DNA of 64,000 bases, taken from contig NZ_CP107960.1 in assembly GCF_036077095.1 (NCBI RefSeq), forward strand, positions 1,488,001-1,552,000. The letters are read 5' to 3'. The notes below the pieces were generated by a model that did not search any database, was not told the DNA's origin, and was given only the letters and a program-made list of their open reading frames with translations. Within the stretch, counting starts at the first letter, position 1; each line of letters opens with the position of its first letter. Position numbers and translations under genes: made by a program. This document shows, one piece after another, positions 25,592-33,886 of this stretch. This stretch comes from Streptomyces sp. NBC_00376 (lineage in GTDB: Bacteria > Actinomycetota > Actinomycetes > Streptomycetales > Streptomycetaceae).

Positions 25592-25824
25592 GGGTGTGCC
25601 TTGTCTGTCGGGTGTGCCGGTAAACGTGTGCCGGGAGTGCTTGAAGGCGCCTGAGCGCGCCGGGAGGCGCCGGAGTGCCCGGAGATGCCGCGGATGGCCC
25701 CGGAACGGCCGTTCTCGGGCACAGGAGGCTCCACGGGCGCGGGAAGACTCCACGGGCGCGCACGGCGGCGGATGCGGTCGTACGGCGCGTGGTCGTCGTG
25801 TCCCCCTCGGCGGGGGAGCGGGGC

Positions 25825-26304
25825 CTACTCGGCGGCGTGCGCGGGGCGCAGGCTGCGCGTGAGCGCCGTCAGCGCGCCGACGGCCGAGCCGAGCGCGCCT
25901 GTCTCGCCATCGGTGAGGGACTGGAGGGCATCGGCGATGTGCGCGCGCTCCAGTCGCTGGACCTCGGTCAGCTCGCGCCGGGCCCTGGCAGTCAGGTGCA
26001 GGTGGGCGATCCGCTTGTCACCGGTGTCCTGGCGGCGCTCCAGCAGTCCCTCTCCGGTGAGCTGGGAGATCAGGGCGCTGACGTTGTTCGGCCGCATCAG
26101 CAGGGCGTCGGCGGCCTCGCGGACGGTGACGCCCTCCCGCTGCGCGACGAAGCGCAGCAGCGCGAGCTGTCCCTCGGGCGGCCTGGGACGCTGGAAGTCC
26201 TGGGCGACCCTGCGGTCGAGAGCCCGGTTCAGCGCCGGCAGGCATTCCGCGAGCGCGGCGGCCACACGGTCGAGGTCCTGGGCGGACGCGCGGGAGTCGG
26301 GCAT
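25825..26304 (-). CDS. MarR-family regulator
   Basis: Encodes 159 residues with a winged helix-turn-helix: VTVREAADALLMRPNNVSALISQL (recognition helix ~70-95) and the wing DTGDKRIAHLHLTARA. MarR proteins are dimeric repressors released by small aromatic ligands, often controlling an adjacent exporter. It lies 233 bp upstream of the MFS gene on the same strand. A candidate operator overlaps its own promoter (26314-26338). The start codon ATG 26304 is the only reasonable one. Confidence 0.87.
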   Translation of the reverse strand: MPDSRASAQDLDRVAAALAECLPALNRALDRRVAQDFQRPRPPEGQLALLRFVAQREGVTVREAADALLMRPNNVSALISQLTGEGLLERRQDTGDKRIAHLHLTARARRELTEVQRLERAHIADALQSLTDGETGALGSAVGALTALTRSLRPAHAAE

Positions 26305-26313
26305 GGCTACGAC

Positions 26314-26338
26314 AATAGATATCTGGTCATAGGTATGT
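26314..26338 (-). promoter_or_regulatory. candidate MarR operator / marR promoter
   Basis: On the minus strand this AT-rich island reads as two near-repeats, ATACCTAT and AGATATCTAT, the second containing the palindrome AGATATCT, 10-35 bases upstream of the marR start. Such AT-rich inverted sequence is rare in this DNA and is where autoregulation would act. Confidence 0.45.
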
Positions 26339-26493
26339 CAAAGGATGTACTGGCACGGCGGGGGACGCCGGAGACTTGCGGCCGGCCATCCGCAGCGGGC
26401 TCCGTGTCCCGGCCACGGGCCCGGCTGCGGATGGCTGCAGGAGGGCTAAGGTTTCAGAAGGAGCGCATCGCATCGCACCGTGCAGGGACGGCC

Positions 26494-27339
26494 ATGCACC
26501 GACACCGCAGCACATCGGACAGCACCCAGGAGCTCCTTCTCACTCTTGGGCGCCTTGTCGATCAGGCCCTGGAGAACATCAGGCTCCAGCGCGCCCGCGC
26601 GGAAATGGGCCTGGCCCTGCAGCGCCACATGCTCCCCACCGAACTGCCCGACTTCCCGGGCATCCGGATCGGAGCCCGGTACGCGCCCTCGCAGGACGGC
26701 ATGGCTGTCGGCGGCGACTTCTACGACGCGTTCCCGATGCGGGACGGGGTTGCTGGGATCACCATCGGCGACGTACAGGGGCACGGGGTGGAGGCCGCAG
26801 CCTTCATGGGTGAGGCCCGCGCCAGCCTCAGGGCGCTCGCCAGCGTCACGACCGACCCCGGCACGGTGCTGGCCTGCGCCAACGATCTGTTGATCTCGCT
26901 GGGCGGCGACCTGTTCACGACCTGCTGCCTGCTGAGCGTCACCCCGCAGAGCGGCGAGCTGTCCGTGGCACGGGCCGGACACGTGCCACTCGTATGGGGT
27001 ACCGACGACGGCGACTCCGGCATCTCCCAGGACGACGGCGGGGTGCCCCTGGGCATCCTGCACGACCAGTGGTACCCCGTGACCCGTCGGCGGCTGGCGC
27101 GGCCCGGGTATCTGGTCCTGCTGACCGACGGGGTCGTGGAGGGGCCGTCGTACCCGATCGACGAGGGGCTCGCCGCGGTGGCGGAGGTGGTCGCCGCGGC
27201 CGGCGGGGTCGACCCCGGCGAGCTGGCCACGCGGGTGCTCCAGGTGGCGGACCTGACCGGTCACGAGGACGACGCCGCCGTGCTCGTCGTCCGCTACGAC
27301 GGTCCGTCGGGGACGACCGGGCCGGTGGACGGGGCCTGA
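26494..27339 (+). CDS. SpoIIE/RsbU-type PP2C phosphatase, minimal form
   Basis: Encodes 281 residues. After a short coiled-coil helix (LVDQALENIRLQRARAEMGLALQRHML) the whole protein is a PP2C SpoIIE domain: VGGDFYDAF and IGDVQGHGVEAA supply the metal-binding aspartates, LVLLTDGVVEG and HEDDAAVLVV the C-terminal ones. No sensor or HATPase domain is present, so it should dephosphorylate an anti-sigma antagonist on a signal from a partner. ATG 26494 with AGGGA six bases upstream is chosen over the long open frame. The MASE1 membrane protein 112 bp downstream is a candidate partner. Confidence 0.85.
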   Translation: MHRHRSTSDSTQELLLTLGRLVDQALENIRLQRARAEMGLALQRHMLPTELPDFPGIRIGARYAPSQDGMAVGGDFYDAFPMRDGVAGITIGDVQGHGVEAAAFMGEARASLRALASVTTDPGTVLACANDLLISLGGDLFTTCCLLSVTPQSGELSVARAGHVPLVWGTDDGDSGISQDDGGVPLGILHDQWYPVTRRRLARPGYLVLLTDGVVEGPSYPIDEGLAAVAEVVAAAGGVDPGELATRVLQVADLTGHEDDAAVLVVRYDGPSGTTGPVDGA

Positions 27340-27450
27340 CCCGTTCGCGTACCCGGGCGGGGCGGGACGTACCGCGTCCGCCGACTTCACCTCCGCGATA
27401 CCGGCGTGTCCGCCCCGGCGGCACGCAGTTGCTTGGTGTCCGATGCTGGA

Positions 27451-28389
27451 ATGGTGGACAGAGCGCAGCTCCGACAGCACACGGTCGAGGTCCTGAAGGT
27501 CCTCGCGGTGGCGGCCTGCTACTACGCGACGGCCCGTCTGGGACTGCTCCAGCAACTGGTGCGCGGCCAGGTCACCCCGCTGTGGCCGCCGACCGGGATC
27601 GCGGTCGCGGCGCTGCTGGTGTTCGGGGTACGGATCTGGCCCGGCATCGCCCTCGGCGCACTCGCCGCCAACATCATCCTCGGGCCCTCGTTGCTGCCCG
27701 TACTGGTCATCGCCGCCGGAAACACGGTCGCCCCCATCTGTTCCTACCTGCTGCTGCGGCGTGCGGGATTCCGCAACGAACTCGACCGGTTGCGCGACGC
27801 GCTGGCGCTGGTCTTCCTGGGGGCGCTGGCGGGCATGCTGATCAGCGCGACGGTGGGCACTGGCGCCCTGGTCGTCTCGGGGGCGCTCCCGAGCGAGGAG
27901 TTCTGGCCGACCTGGTCGGTCTGGTGGACGGGCGACGCCATGGGCGTCATGGTCGTGACACCGTTCCTGCTCGTCGTGCGCAACGCCCGCCTGCCGTACT
28001 CCATCAACCCCGCGCGGTGGGCGGAGGCCGCCGCGCTGGGGGTGTGCACCGTGGCCGTCACCGTGGTGGCGACCGAAACCGGCGCTTCGCTGCTCTTCCT
28101 CGTATCCCCGTTCCTGATCTGGGCCGCCTTCCGCTTCGAGCGGGCCGGGGCCGCCTGCTGCGCACTGGGCGTCTCCACGCTCGCGATCCTGGCCGCAGGA
28201 CGGATGACCGGCCCCTTCGCCCACCACGGTCTGCTGACCAACATGATCACTCTTCAGGGGTTCATCGGAACCACCGCGCTCGTCTCCCTGCTGCTGGCCG
28301 CGGTCGTCACCGAACGGAACCGCACCTACCGCGAGATCAAGCGGCTCTGCGCGCAGCTCTCCGACAAGGTCACCCGTCAGGACCTCTGA
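27451..28389 (+). CDS. MASE1-domain integral membrane protein
   Basis: Encodes ~312 residues, nearly all membrane helices (about eight to nine). The MASE1 signature is visible: YYATARLGLLQQL, VTPLWPPTGIAVAALL, WPGIALGALAANIILG and WWTGDAMGVMVVTPFLL. MASE1 is a sensory membrane module normally fused to kinases, GGDEF or SpoIIE domains; here it ends after a short cytosolic tail with no output domain. The start is uncertain: ATG 27451, GTG 27436 or 27406 are in frame and none has a strong ribosome site. It follows a SpoIIE phosphatase on the same strand. Confidence 0.8.
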   Translation: MVDRAQLRQHTVEVLKVLAVAACYYATARLGLLQQLVRGQVTPLWPPTGIAVAALLVFGVRIWPGIALGALAANIILGPSLLPVLVIAAGNTVAPICSYLLLRRAGFRNELDRLRDALALVFLGALAGMLISATVGTGALVVSGALPSEEFWPTWSVWWTGDAMGVMVVTPFLLVVRNARLPYSINPARWAEAAALGVCTVAVTVVATETGASLLFLVSPFLIWAAFRFERAGAACCALGVSTLAILAAGRMTGPFAHHGLLTNMITLQGFIGTTALVSLLLAAVVTERNRTYREIKRLCAQLSDKVTRQDL

Positions 28390-28517
28390 GTCACTCGATC
28401 GGTCCTGCGACGGGTGCGCCGGCCCGCGATCGGCAGCAGGCTGAGGGGCGACGGCACCGCGACGAGGGCAACCGGAAGCCGAAATTCAGGCGGACGGGCG
28501 CCGTAAGAGGTGGAGCC

Positions 28518-29030
28518 ATGCCCCATGTGTCTGCGAATGTCCATGTGTCCCGCCCCGCCGACGAGGTCTTCTCGTTCCTCCGGGATCCGCGGAACCTGGC
28601 TGAGTGGTCATCGAGCATAGACCGGGTGATCGAGGGTCCGGTCGCCGCCGAGCTGGGTGACGAGTACACCTGCAAGTTTCCGGGCAGACGACGGGCGCAC
28701 CGCCTGCGGTGCACCGCGAGCTCCCCCGTCGAGTACCTCGTCTTCCGCGGTGCGGGCATGTGGACGCCACTGGGCCGCCACTCCCCGGAACTGGAGTTCC
28801 GGCTGAGTCCGAGCCGGCTCGGTACGACGGTCACCGTCTCGGTCAAGCCCCATCTGGACGGCGGCATGATACTTCTCGCGCCGTTCGTGACGATGGCCTG
28901 GCGCCGGGACCTGCCTGCGGAGCTCCAGAGTCTGTCCGAGCTGCTGAGCCACGGGGGCGGGGCGGGAGACGGTACGGAGGACGCCGGGGACGGCTGGGAC
29001 GCGGCGCCCTCGGTGGGATCGCCGGGCTGA
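28518..29030 (+). CDS. SRPBCC family protein
   Basis: Encodes 170 residues with a polyketide-cyclase/START-like pattern: HVSANVHVSRPADEVFSFL at the N-terminus, a seven-strand sheet ending in TVTVSVKPHLDG, and a C-terminal helix (LPAELQSLSELLSH) followed by a disordered acidic tail. Likely a ligand-binding protein; no catalytic residues can be named. ATG 28518 follows TGGAG two bases upstream and AGAGG further up. It converges on glycerate kinase with a shared hairpin. Confidence 0.82.
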   Translation: MPHVSANVHVSRPADEVFSFLRDPRNLAEWSSSIDRVIEGPVAAELGDEYTCKFPGRRRAHRLRCTASSPVEYLVFRGAGMWTPLGRHSPELEFRLSPSRLGTTVTVSVKPHLDGGMILLAPFVTMAWRRDLPAELQSLSELLSHGGGAGDGTEDAGDGWDAAPSVGSPG

Positions 29031-29031
29031 T

Positions 29032-29082
29032 CTCCGGCCACCGGGCGGCGCATCGGATCGGTGCACCGCCCGGCCACCGGAG
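29032..29082. terminator. bidirectional hairpin between convergent genes
   Basis: Arms at 29032-29048 and 29066-29082 pair over 17 positions with a two- to three-base mismatch in the middle (CTCCGG and CCGGGCGG blocks match exactly). It lies between the SRPBCC gene and glycerate kinase. Confidence 0.6.
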
Positions 29083-29090
29083 CAAGCCAG

Positions 29091-30206
29091 CTACAGCAGG
29101 AAGTCGCGCGCGATCGACTCGGACGCCCGTTCCAGCAGGGGTCCCGCCTGGGCCATGGAGACCGCGGGGTCCGGCTCCAGGTCCGCGAGGGCGTACGCAC
29201 GGCGGATGCCCGCCGCGGTCAGCGCCTCCGGCGCCAGGGCCAGGCGGCCGCAGACCGCCACGACCTCGATCCCCACGGCGCGGGCCGCCGCCGCCACTCC
29301 CGCCGGGGCCTTGCCGTGGAGGGTCTGCTCGTCGAGCGAGCCCTCACCGGTGATCACCAGCGTGGCGCGCGCCAGCGCCGGGGCGAAGCCGAGGACGTCG
29401 AGCATGACCTCGATGCCGGGGCGGAACCGGGCGCCGAGGGCTACCAGCGCCCCGTAGCCGATGCCGCCCGCCGCGCCCGCTCCCGGCAGCGCGGCGTGGT
29501 CCGGGCCGAGGACGGACGCGTAGTGGGCGAGCGCCGCGTCGAGCGTCGCGATGTCGTCCTCGGTCGCGCCCTTCTGCCTGCCGTAGACCTCGGGGGCACC
29601 CTTCGGGCCCGTCAGCGGGTTGTCCACGTCGCTGGCGAGGATCAGGTCCACATCGGCCAGTCGCGGATCGAGGCCGGACAGGTCCGCCTCCGCCAGGTCG
29701 GCCAGGCCGCCGCCACCGGGGCCGACGGGCTTGCCGTCCGCGTCCAGGAAACGGGCGCCCAGCGCGGCCAGCATGCCCGCGCCGCCGTCCGTCGTAGCGC
29801 TGCCACCGACGCCGAACACGATCGTCCGGGCACCCGCGTCGAGCGCGGCGGCGAGCAGCTCGCCGGAGCCGTACGTCGTCGCCGTGAGCGGGGCGAACAC
29901 CCCTGCGGGCAGGTGCTGGAGGCCCGATGCCTCGGCCATCTCCACCACCGCCGTGGTGCCGCGCAGCGCGTACGCCGCGGTCACCGGATCGCCGAGCGGC
30001 CCGGTCACCCGCGCCTCGCGGCGCTCGAATCCGGCGGCCACCGCCGCCGCCACCGTGCCGTCGCCGCCGTCCGCCACAGGCAGGGTCTCGACCCGCACGT
30101 CGGGGACGACCCGCCGCAGCCCGGCCGTCACCCGCTCCGCGACCTGTACGGCCGTGAGCGAGCCCTTGAACTTGTCCGCCGCGACGAGTACGCGTGCGGT
30201 CTCCAT
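29091..30206 (-). CDS. glycerate kinase (GlxK/GarK type)
   Basis: Encodes 371 residues of the class II bacterial glycerate kinase family: VLVAADKFKGSLTAVQVAE at the N-terminus, PVADGGDGTV, FGVGGSATTDGGAGML, a LVITGEGSLDEQT motif and a C-terminal HGKAPAGVA region. It phosphorylates D-glycerate to 2-phosphoglycerate in the cytosol, joining glyoxylate/serine carbon to glycolysis. ATG 30206 with GGAG five bases upstream is preferred to GTG 30224. It diverges from the NUDIX gene. The ethylmalonyl-CoA pathway yields glyoxylate, but the link is only by metabolism. Confidence 0.92.
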   Translation of the reverse strand: METARVLVAADKFKGSLTAVQVAERVTAGLRRVVPDVRVETLPVADGGDGTVAAAVAAGFERREARVTGPLGDPVTAAYALRGTTAVVEMAEASGLQHLPAGVFAPLTATTYGSGELLAAALDAGARTIVFGVGGSATTDGGAGMLAALGARFLDADGKPVGPGGGGLADLAEADLSGLDPRLADVDLILASDVDNPLTGPKGAPEVYGRQKGATEDDIATLDAALAHYASVLGPDHAALPGAGAAGGIGYGALVALGARFRPGIEVMLDVLGFAPALARATLVITGEGSLDEQTLHGKAPAGVAAAARAVGIEVVAVCGRLALAPEALTAAGIRRAYALADLEPDPAVSMAQAGPLLERASESIARDFLL

Positions 30207-30329
30207 CACTGCTCCGTCCGCCACCTTGCATCCCTTGCTTTCGAACAGGCAGTCGCGCCGCCCCCGACCCTATCCGCAGCGGATACCCGCTGCCCAGAGC
30301 GGTCGTCGTCCGGACTGCGCCCCTGCCAC

Positions 30330-30341
30330 TACGCTTCCCGC
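30330..30341 (+). promoter_or_regulatory. -10 element for a leaderless NUDIX transcript
   Basis: TACGCT (30330-30335) lies six bases before the GTG at 30342; no Shine-Dalgarno sequence is present. Confidence 0.45.
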
Positions 30342-30836
30342 GTGACCACCACTGACTACGCCTCCTACATCGCGGGGCTCCCCCGGGTGCTGGCCGCCGC
30401 GGCCACCTTGTTCCGGGACGACCGGGGGCGAGTGCTGCTCGTCGAGCCGAACTACCGGGACGGCTGGGCGGTGCCCGGCGGAACAGTCGAGTCCGACGAC
30501 GGCGAGAGCCCGCGCCAGGCCGCACGGCGCGAGACTGCCGAGGAGATCGGCCTCGATCTGGCACCGGGGCGGCTGCTCGCCGTCGACTGGGCACGCGGCC
30601 CGCAGCGGCCTCCGATCGCCGCGTACCTGTACGACGGCGGGGTGCTGGACGAGACCCGGTTGAAGACGATCCGGCTCCAGGAGGAGGAGCTCCTGTCCTG
30701 GCGGCTGGTCGAGCGCGAAGAGATCGACCGCTATCTGCTCGGCGCCCTCGCGCTGCGCGTGAAGGCCGCGCTGGAGGTGCTCGAATCCGGCGGCGGCGCG
30801 GTGGAGCTGGAGGACGGCCGCCCGGTGGACGGCTGA
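30342..30836 (+). CDS. NUDIX hydrolase
   Basis: Encodes 164 residues. The NUDIX box is complete: GGTVESDDGE then SPRQAARRETAEEIGL, with the catalytic REtaEEiG core and a two-residue insertion in the first loop that is common in this branch. Such enzymes hydrolyse nucleoside diphosphates linked to another moiety; the substrate is not predictable. GTG 30342 is leaderless by appearance. The stop codon falls inside an array of 7-bp repeats (30829-30863), so the C-terminus may vary between strains. Confidence 0.88.
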   Translation: MTTTDYASYIAGLPRVLAAAATLFRDDRGRVLLVEPNYRDGWAVPGGTVESDDGESPRQAARRETAEEIGLDLAPGRLLAVDWARGPQRPPIAAYLYDGGVLDETRLKTIRLQEEELLSWRLVEREEIDRYLLGALALRVKAALEVLESGGGAVELEDGRPVDG

Positions 30837-30863
30837 CGGCTGACGGCTGACGGCTGACGGCCG
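30829..30863. repeat. 7-bp tandem repeat (ACGGCTG), ~5 copies
   Basis: Four perfect copies of ACGGCTG and a partial fifth, spanning the last codons and stop of the NUDIX gene. A 7-bp unit shifts frame with each copy change, and every copy carries a TGA in one frame. Confidence 0.85.
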
Positions 30864-31022
30864 GGGCCGGATACCACCCCAATCACCCTTCTGTCCCGTT
30901 GTGCTGACCGGTCGTCACCTGGTAGTCCGGTCGACGGCTGCCGGACCGTCGAGTTCATGTGCCATTGGTCCGCAGTGCACGCTCGACCGGCATCATCCGG
31001 ACTCCACGACAGCGGAGGGATC

Positions 31023-32231
31023 ATGCGTAAGCACACGGGACACCTCGGTGGGCGACTGGTCACGACCGTCGCAGCGCTCGCCTGTACGGCAGTCGTCGCC
31101 ACGGCGTCGACGGCGCTCGCTGAACCGGCACCGGCCTCGGTGCCGACCGCACCCGGCGGCCTGCCGCAGTCGGTCGACGGCGGCGCCTGGCAGTCCGGCC
31201 ATGTCCAGGGCATGGCCATCGACCGCCGCAAGGGCTTCATGTACTTCTCGATGACCAATCTGCTGGTCAAGACCGACCTCAAGGGCAATCCGGTCGGCTC
31301 GGTCACCGGATTCACCGGCCACCTCGGCGATCTGGACTTCAACGAGAAGGACGGCCGGGTCTACGGCTCGCTGGAGTACAAGGAGGCGAAGTCCTTCTAC
31401 ATCGCGATCCTCGATGTCGACCGCATCACCCGGATGGACATGGACGCCCAGTCCACCGGGGTCGTCTCGACCGTCTACCTCAAGGAGGTCGTGAAGGACT
31501 TCACCGCCGACATGAACGGCGACGGGGTCTTCGACGGCGACACGGGCAACACTCCCGACCACCGCTACGGCTGCAGCGGCATCGACGGCGTCGCGTTCGG
31601 TCCAGCCTTCGGCGACCGGCGCGGCAACCGCGCCGCGAAGAGACTGACGGTCGCGTACGGCGTGTACGCCAACACCGGCCGCGCGGACAACGACCACCAG
31701 GTGCTGCTCCAGTACGACGTCACCCACTGGAAGAAGTACGAACGCCCACTGACCGAGTCCGCCCCGCACACCAGCGGACCCGCCCACGTCGGCGGCAAGT
31801 TCTTCGCGTACACCGGGAACACCAATTACGGCGTGCAGAACCTGGAGTACGACGGGCACAGCGGCAACTGGCTGATGGCCGCCTACAAGGGCTCCAAGCC
31901 CGGTTTCCCCAACTACTCGGTCTTCGCGCTGGACGGTGCGCGCAAGCCGGTACGCGGCTGGGTGCGCGGGCAGCAGCACCCGGAGCGCGGACTGCTGCTC
32001 CCGCTGCTGCGCGAGGGGGCGCACGACGCCACGACGGGTACGTACGGGTGGCCGGCGCCGGGACAGTACGGGCAGTACGGGCTGGTCTCGCTCGACGACG
32101 GGCGGTTCTACGTGGCGCGCAGCGGCACGCTCCAGGACGGCGGCGTCACCAAGCAGACGGCACGTGCCGAGCTGAACACCTGGACGGGCCTGACCCCGTC
32201 CCCGTTCACTCCTGCCGGCCCCGCGGCCTGA
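31023..32231 (+). CDS. secreted protein of unknown function
   Basis: Encodes 402 residues with a clear Sec signal peptide (basic MRKHTGHLGGR, hydrophobic VTTVAALACTAVVATAS, cleavage near ALA-EP at ~35). The mature part has repeated blade-like motifs (GMAIDRRKGFMYFSMTNLLVKTD; GHLGDLDFNEKDGRVYGSLEY), suggesting a beta-propeller. A calcium-like loop DMNGDGVFDGDTGN lies near residue 160. No catalytic motif is recognised. ATG 31023 follows GGAGGG by three to four bases. It has no close operon partner. Confidence 0.82.
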   Translation: MRKHTGHLGGRLVTTVAALACTAVVATASTALAEPAPASVPTAPGGLPQSVDGGAWQSGHVQGMAIDRRKGFMYFSMTNLLVKTDLKGNPVGSVTGFTGHLGDLDFNEKDGRVYGSLEYKEAKSFYIAILDVDRITRMDMDAQSTGVVSTVYLKEVVKDFTADMNGDGVFDGDTGNTPDHRYGCSGIDGVAFGPAFGDRRGNRAAKRLTVAYGVYANTGRADNDHQVLLQYDVTHWKKYERPLTESAPHTSGPAHVGGKFFAYTGNTNYGVQNLEYDGHSGNWLMAAYKGSKPGFPNYSVFALDGARKPVRGWVRGQQHPERGLLLPLLREGAHDATTGTYGWPAPGQYGQYGLVSLDDGRFYVARSGTLQDGGVTKQTARAELNTWTGLTPSPFTPAGPAA

Positions 32232-32297
32232 CATCCGCCACGGGGCGGACGGCTGCCCGAGACCGAAATGGCCTCGCGGACGGTGACCGGCGCTGCT

Positions 32298-32309
32298 TAC
32301 GCTCGCTCC
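32298..32309 (+). promoter_or_regulatory. -10 element for a leaderless sirtuin transcript
   Basis: TACGCT (32298-32303) six bases before ATG 32310, identical in sequence and spacing to the NUDIX promoter at 30330; no ribosome site. Confidence 0.45.
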
Positions 32310-33119
32310 ATGACTCTGGTCGCGATCCTCAGCGGCGCCGGCATCTCCACGGACTCCGGCATCCCCGACTACCGCGGGCCCAACGGGCTCTGGCGCAAGG
32401 ACCCGGAGGCCGAGAAGCTCGTCACGTACGACTACTACATGGCCGATCCGGAGATCCGCCGCCGCTCCTGGCAGATGCGCCGCACCAGTTCGGCCTGGTC
32501 CGCGGAGCCGAACGCGGCGCACCGCGCGGTGGCGGAGCTGGAGCGGTCCGGCGTCCCGGTGCGGGTGATCACGCAGAACGTCGACGGTCTGCATCAGCTC
32601 GCCGGGCTCCCCGGCCGCAAGGTCCTGGAGCTGCACGGGACCGCGCGCGAGGTGGTCTGCACCCGCTGCCACGCCCGCTCGGCGATGAGCGAGGCGCTGG
32701 CCCGGGTGGAGGCGGGAGAGGCCGACCCGGCGTGCGCGGTCTGCGGCGGCATCCTGAAATCGGCCACGATCATGTTCGGTGAGCGGCTCGATCCGATGGT
32801 GCTGGGCCAGGCTGTGTCGATCGCGAAGGCCAGCGAGGTGTTCATCGCGGTCGGTACGACGCTCCAGGTGCAGCCCGCCGCCTCACTGGCCGGGATCGCG
32901 GTGGAGAACGGGGCGCGGCTCATCGTGGTGAACGCGGAGCCGACCCCGTACGACGAACTGGCCGAGGAGGTCGTCCGCGAGCCCATCGGCACGGCGCTGC
33001 CGGCGCTGCTGGGGCGGCTGGCCGCCGGTGCGGAGCCGGCCGTGGGTTCCGACGGGGATCCCGGCGGGACTTCCGACGGGGCTTCGGGCGGGACTTCCGA
33101 CGGGGCTTCCGGGGACTGA
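32310..33119 (+). CDS. Sir2-family NAD-dependent protein deacylase
   Basis: Encodes 269 residues. Sirtuin motifs are complete: GAGISTDSGIPDYRG near the N-terminus, TQNVDGLHQLAG, the catalytic LHG (residue ~112 region), two zinc CxxC pairs (CTRCHA, CAVCGG), then GTTLQVQPAASL and NAEPTPYD. It removes acyl groups from lysines using NAD+ in the cytosol. The C-terminal ~27 residues are a Gly/Ser/Asp-rich tail encoded by 24-bp repeats and unlikely to be part of the fold. The next gene starts 84 bp downstream. Confidence 0.92.
   Translation: MTLVAILSGAGISTDSGIPDYRGPNGLWRKDPEAEKLVTYDYYMADPEIRRRSWQMRRTSSAWSAEPNAAHRAVAELERSGVPVRVITQNVDGLHQLAGLPGRKVLELHGTAREVVCTRCHARSAMSEALARVEAGEADPACAVCGGILKSATIMFGERLDPMVLGQAVSIAKASEVFIAVGTTLQVQPAASLAGIAVENGARLIVVNAEPTPYDELAEEVVREPIGTALPALLGRLAAGAEPAVGSDGDPGGTSDGASGGTSDGASGD
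33042..33113 (+). repeat. 24-bp in-frame repeat in the sirtuin tail, 3 copies
   Basis: Copies at 33066-33089 and 33090-33113 are almost identical, and a degenerate third lies at 33042-33065. Each encodes a GTSDGASG-like octapeptide, so copy number can change without altering frame. Confidence 0.8.
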
Positions 33120-33203
33120 GGTACGGGGACCGAGGTGCCGGTGGGGCCGGAAGGCGGTCGGCCCGGCCGGGAGTTGTCGGTGGGGGGCTGTACGGTCCCC
33201 CGC

Positions 33204-33857
33204 ATGACAGAACCCTCCCCACTCGACGCCACCCGTGCCTCTTACGACACCGTCGCCGCCGACTACGCCGTGCTGCTGGCCGACATGATGCCGAAGAAGC
33301 CGTACGACAATGCCGTGCTGGCCGCCTTCGCGGACATCGTGACGGCGGGCGGCGGCGGCCGGGTGGGCGATCTGGGCTGCGGGCCCGGTCGTGTGACGGC
33401 CCGTCTGCGCGATCTCGGGCTGGCCGCATTCGGCATCGACCTCTCCCCCGGCATGATCGCGGTGGCCCGCGCGACCTACCCCGACCTCGTCTTCGACGAG
33501 GGTTCGATGACCGACCTGGACCTGGCGGACAGCAGCCTGGCCGGTGCGCTGGCCTGGTACTCCCTGGTCCACACCCCGCCGGAGCAGCTGCCCGGCATCT
33601 TCGCCGAGTTCCATCGGGTCCTGGCCCCGGGCGGCCATCTGCTCATGGCCTTCAAGGTCGGCGACGAGTGCGTGCGCCTGGAGCAGGCGTACGGCCACAC
33701 GGTGACGCTCGACGTCTACCGCTTCGTGCCCGACGCCGTGGCCGGGATGCTGGGGAAGGCCGGGTTCCGTGTCCAGTCCCGGCTGGTCCGCGAGGCGGAC
33801 GAGTGGGAGAAGACCCCGCAGGCCTTCTTCGTGATGGTGAAGCCCGCAGCACCGTAA
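33204..33857 (+). CDS. class I SAM-dependent methyltransferase
   Basis: Encodes 217 residues. Motif I GRVGDLGCGPGRVTARL (~50-66), strand 2 acidic residue in FGIDLSPGMI, FDEGSMTDLDL and a post-motif HRVLAPGGHLLMAF define a Methyltransf_11/25 domain. N-terminal ASYDTVAADYAVLL is the usual lead-in helix. Acceptor unknown. ATG 33204 has no Shine-Dalgarno sequence; TACGGT lies seven bases upstream, so the transcript may be leaderless. It converges on the 2Fe-2S gene. Confidence 0.88.
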   Translation: MTEPSPLDATRASYDTVAADYAVLLADMMPKKPYDNAVLAAFADIVTAGGGGRVGDLGCGPGRVTARLRDLGLAAFGIDLSPGMIAVARATYPDLVFDEGSMTDLDLADSSLAGALAWYSLVHTPPEQLPGIFAEFHRVLAPGGHLLMAFKVGDECVRLEQAYGHTVTLDVYRFVPDAVAGMLGKAGFRVQSRLVREADEWEKTPQAFFVMVKPAAP

Positions 33858-33886
33858 CGGCCCGGCCGTGCTCGGCCGGACAGGTC

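Noticed and set aside
23627..25654. Long plus-strand open frame opposite the MFS gene
   Set aside because: Shadow of 23999-25591; low-complexity Gly/Glu/Arg/His composition and no motifs.
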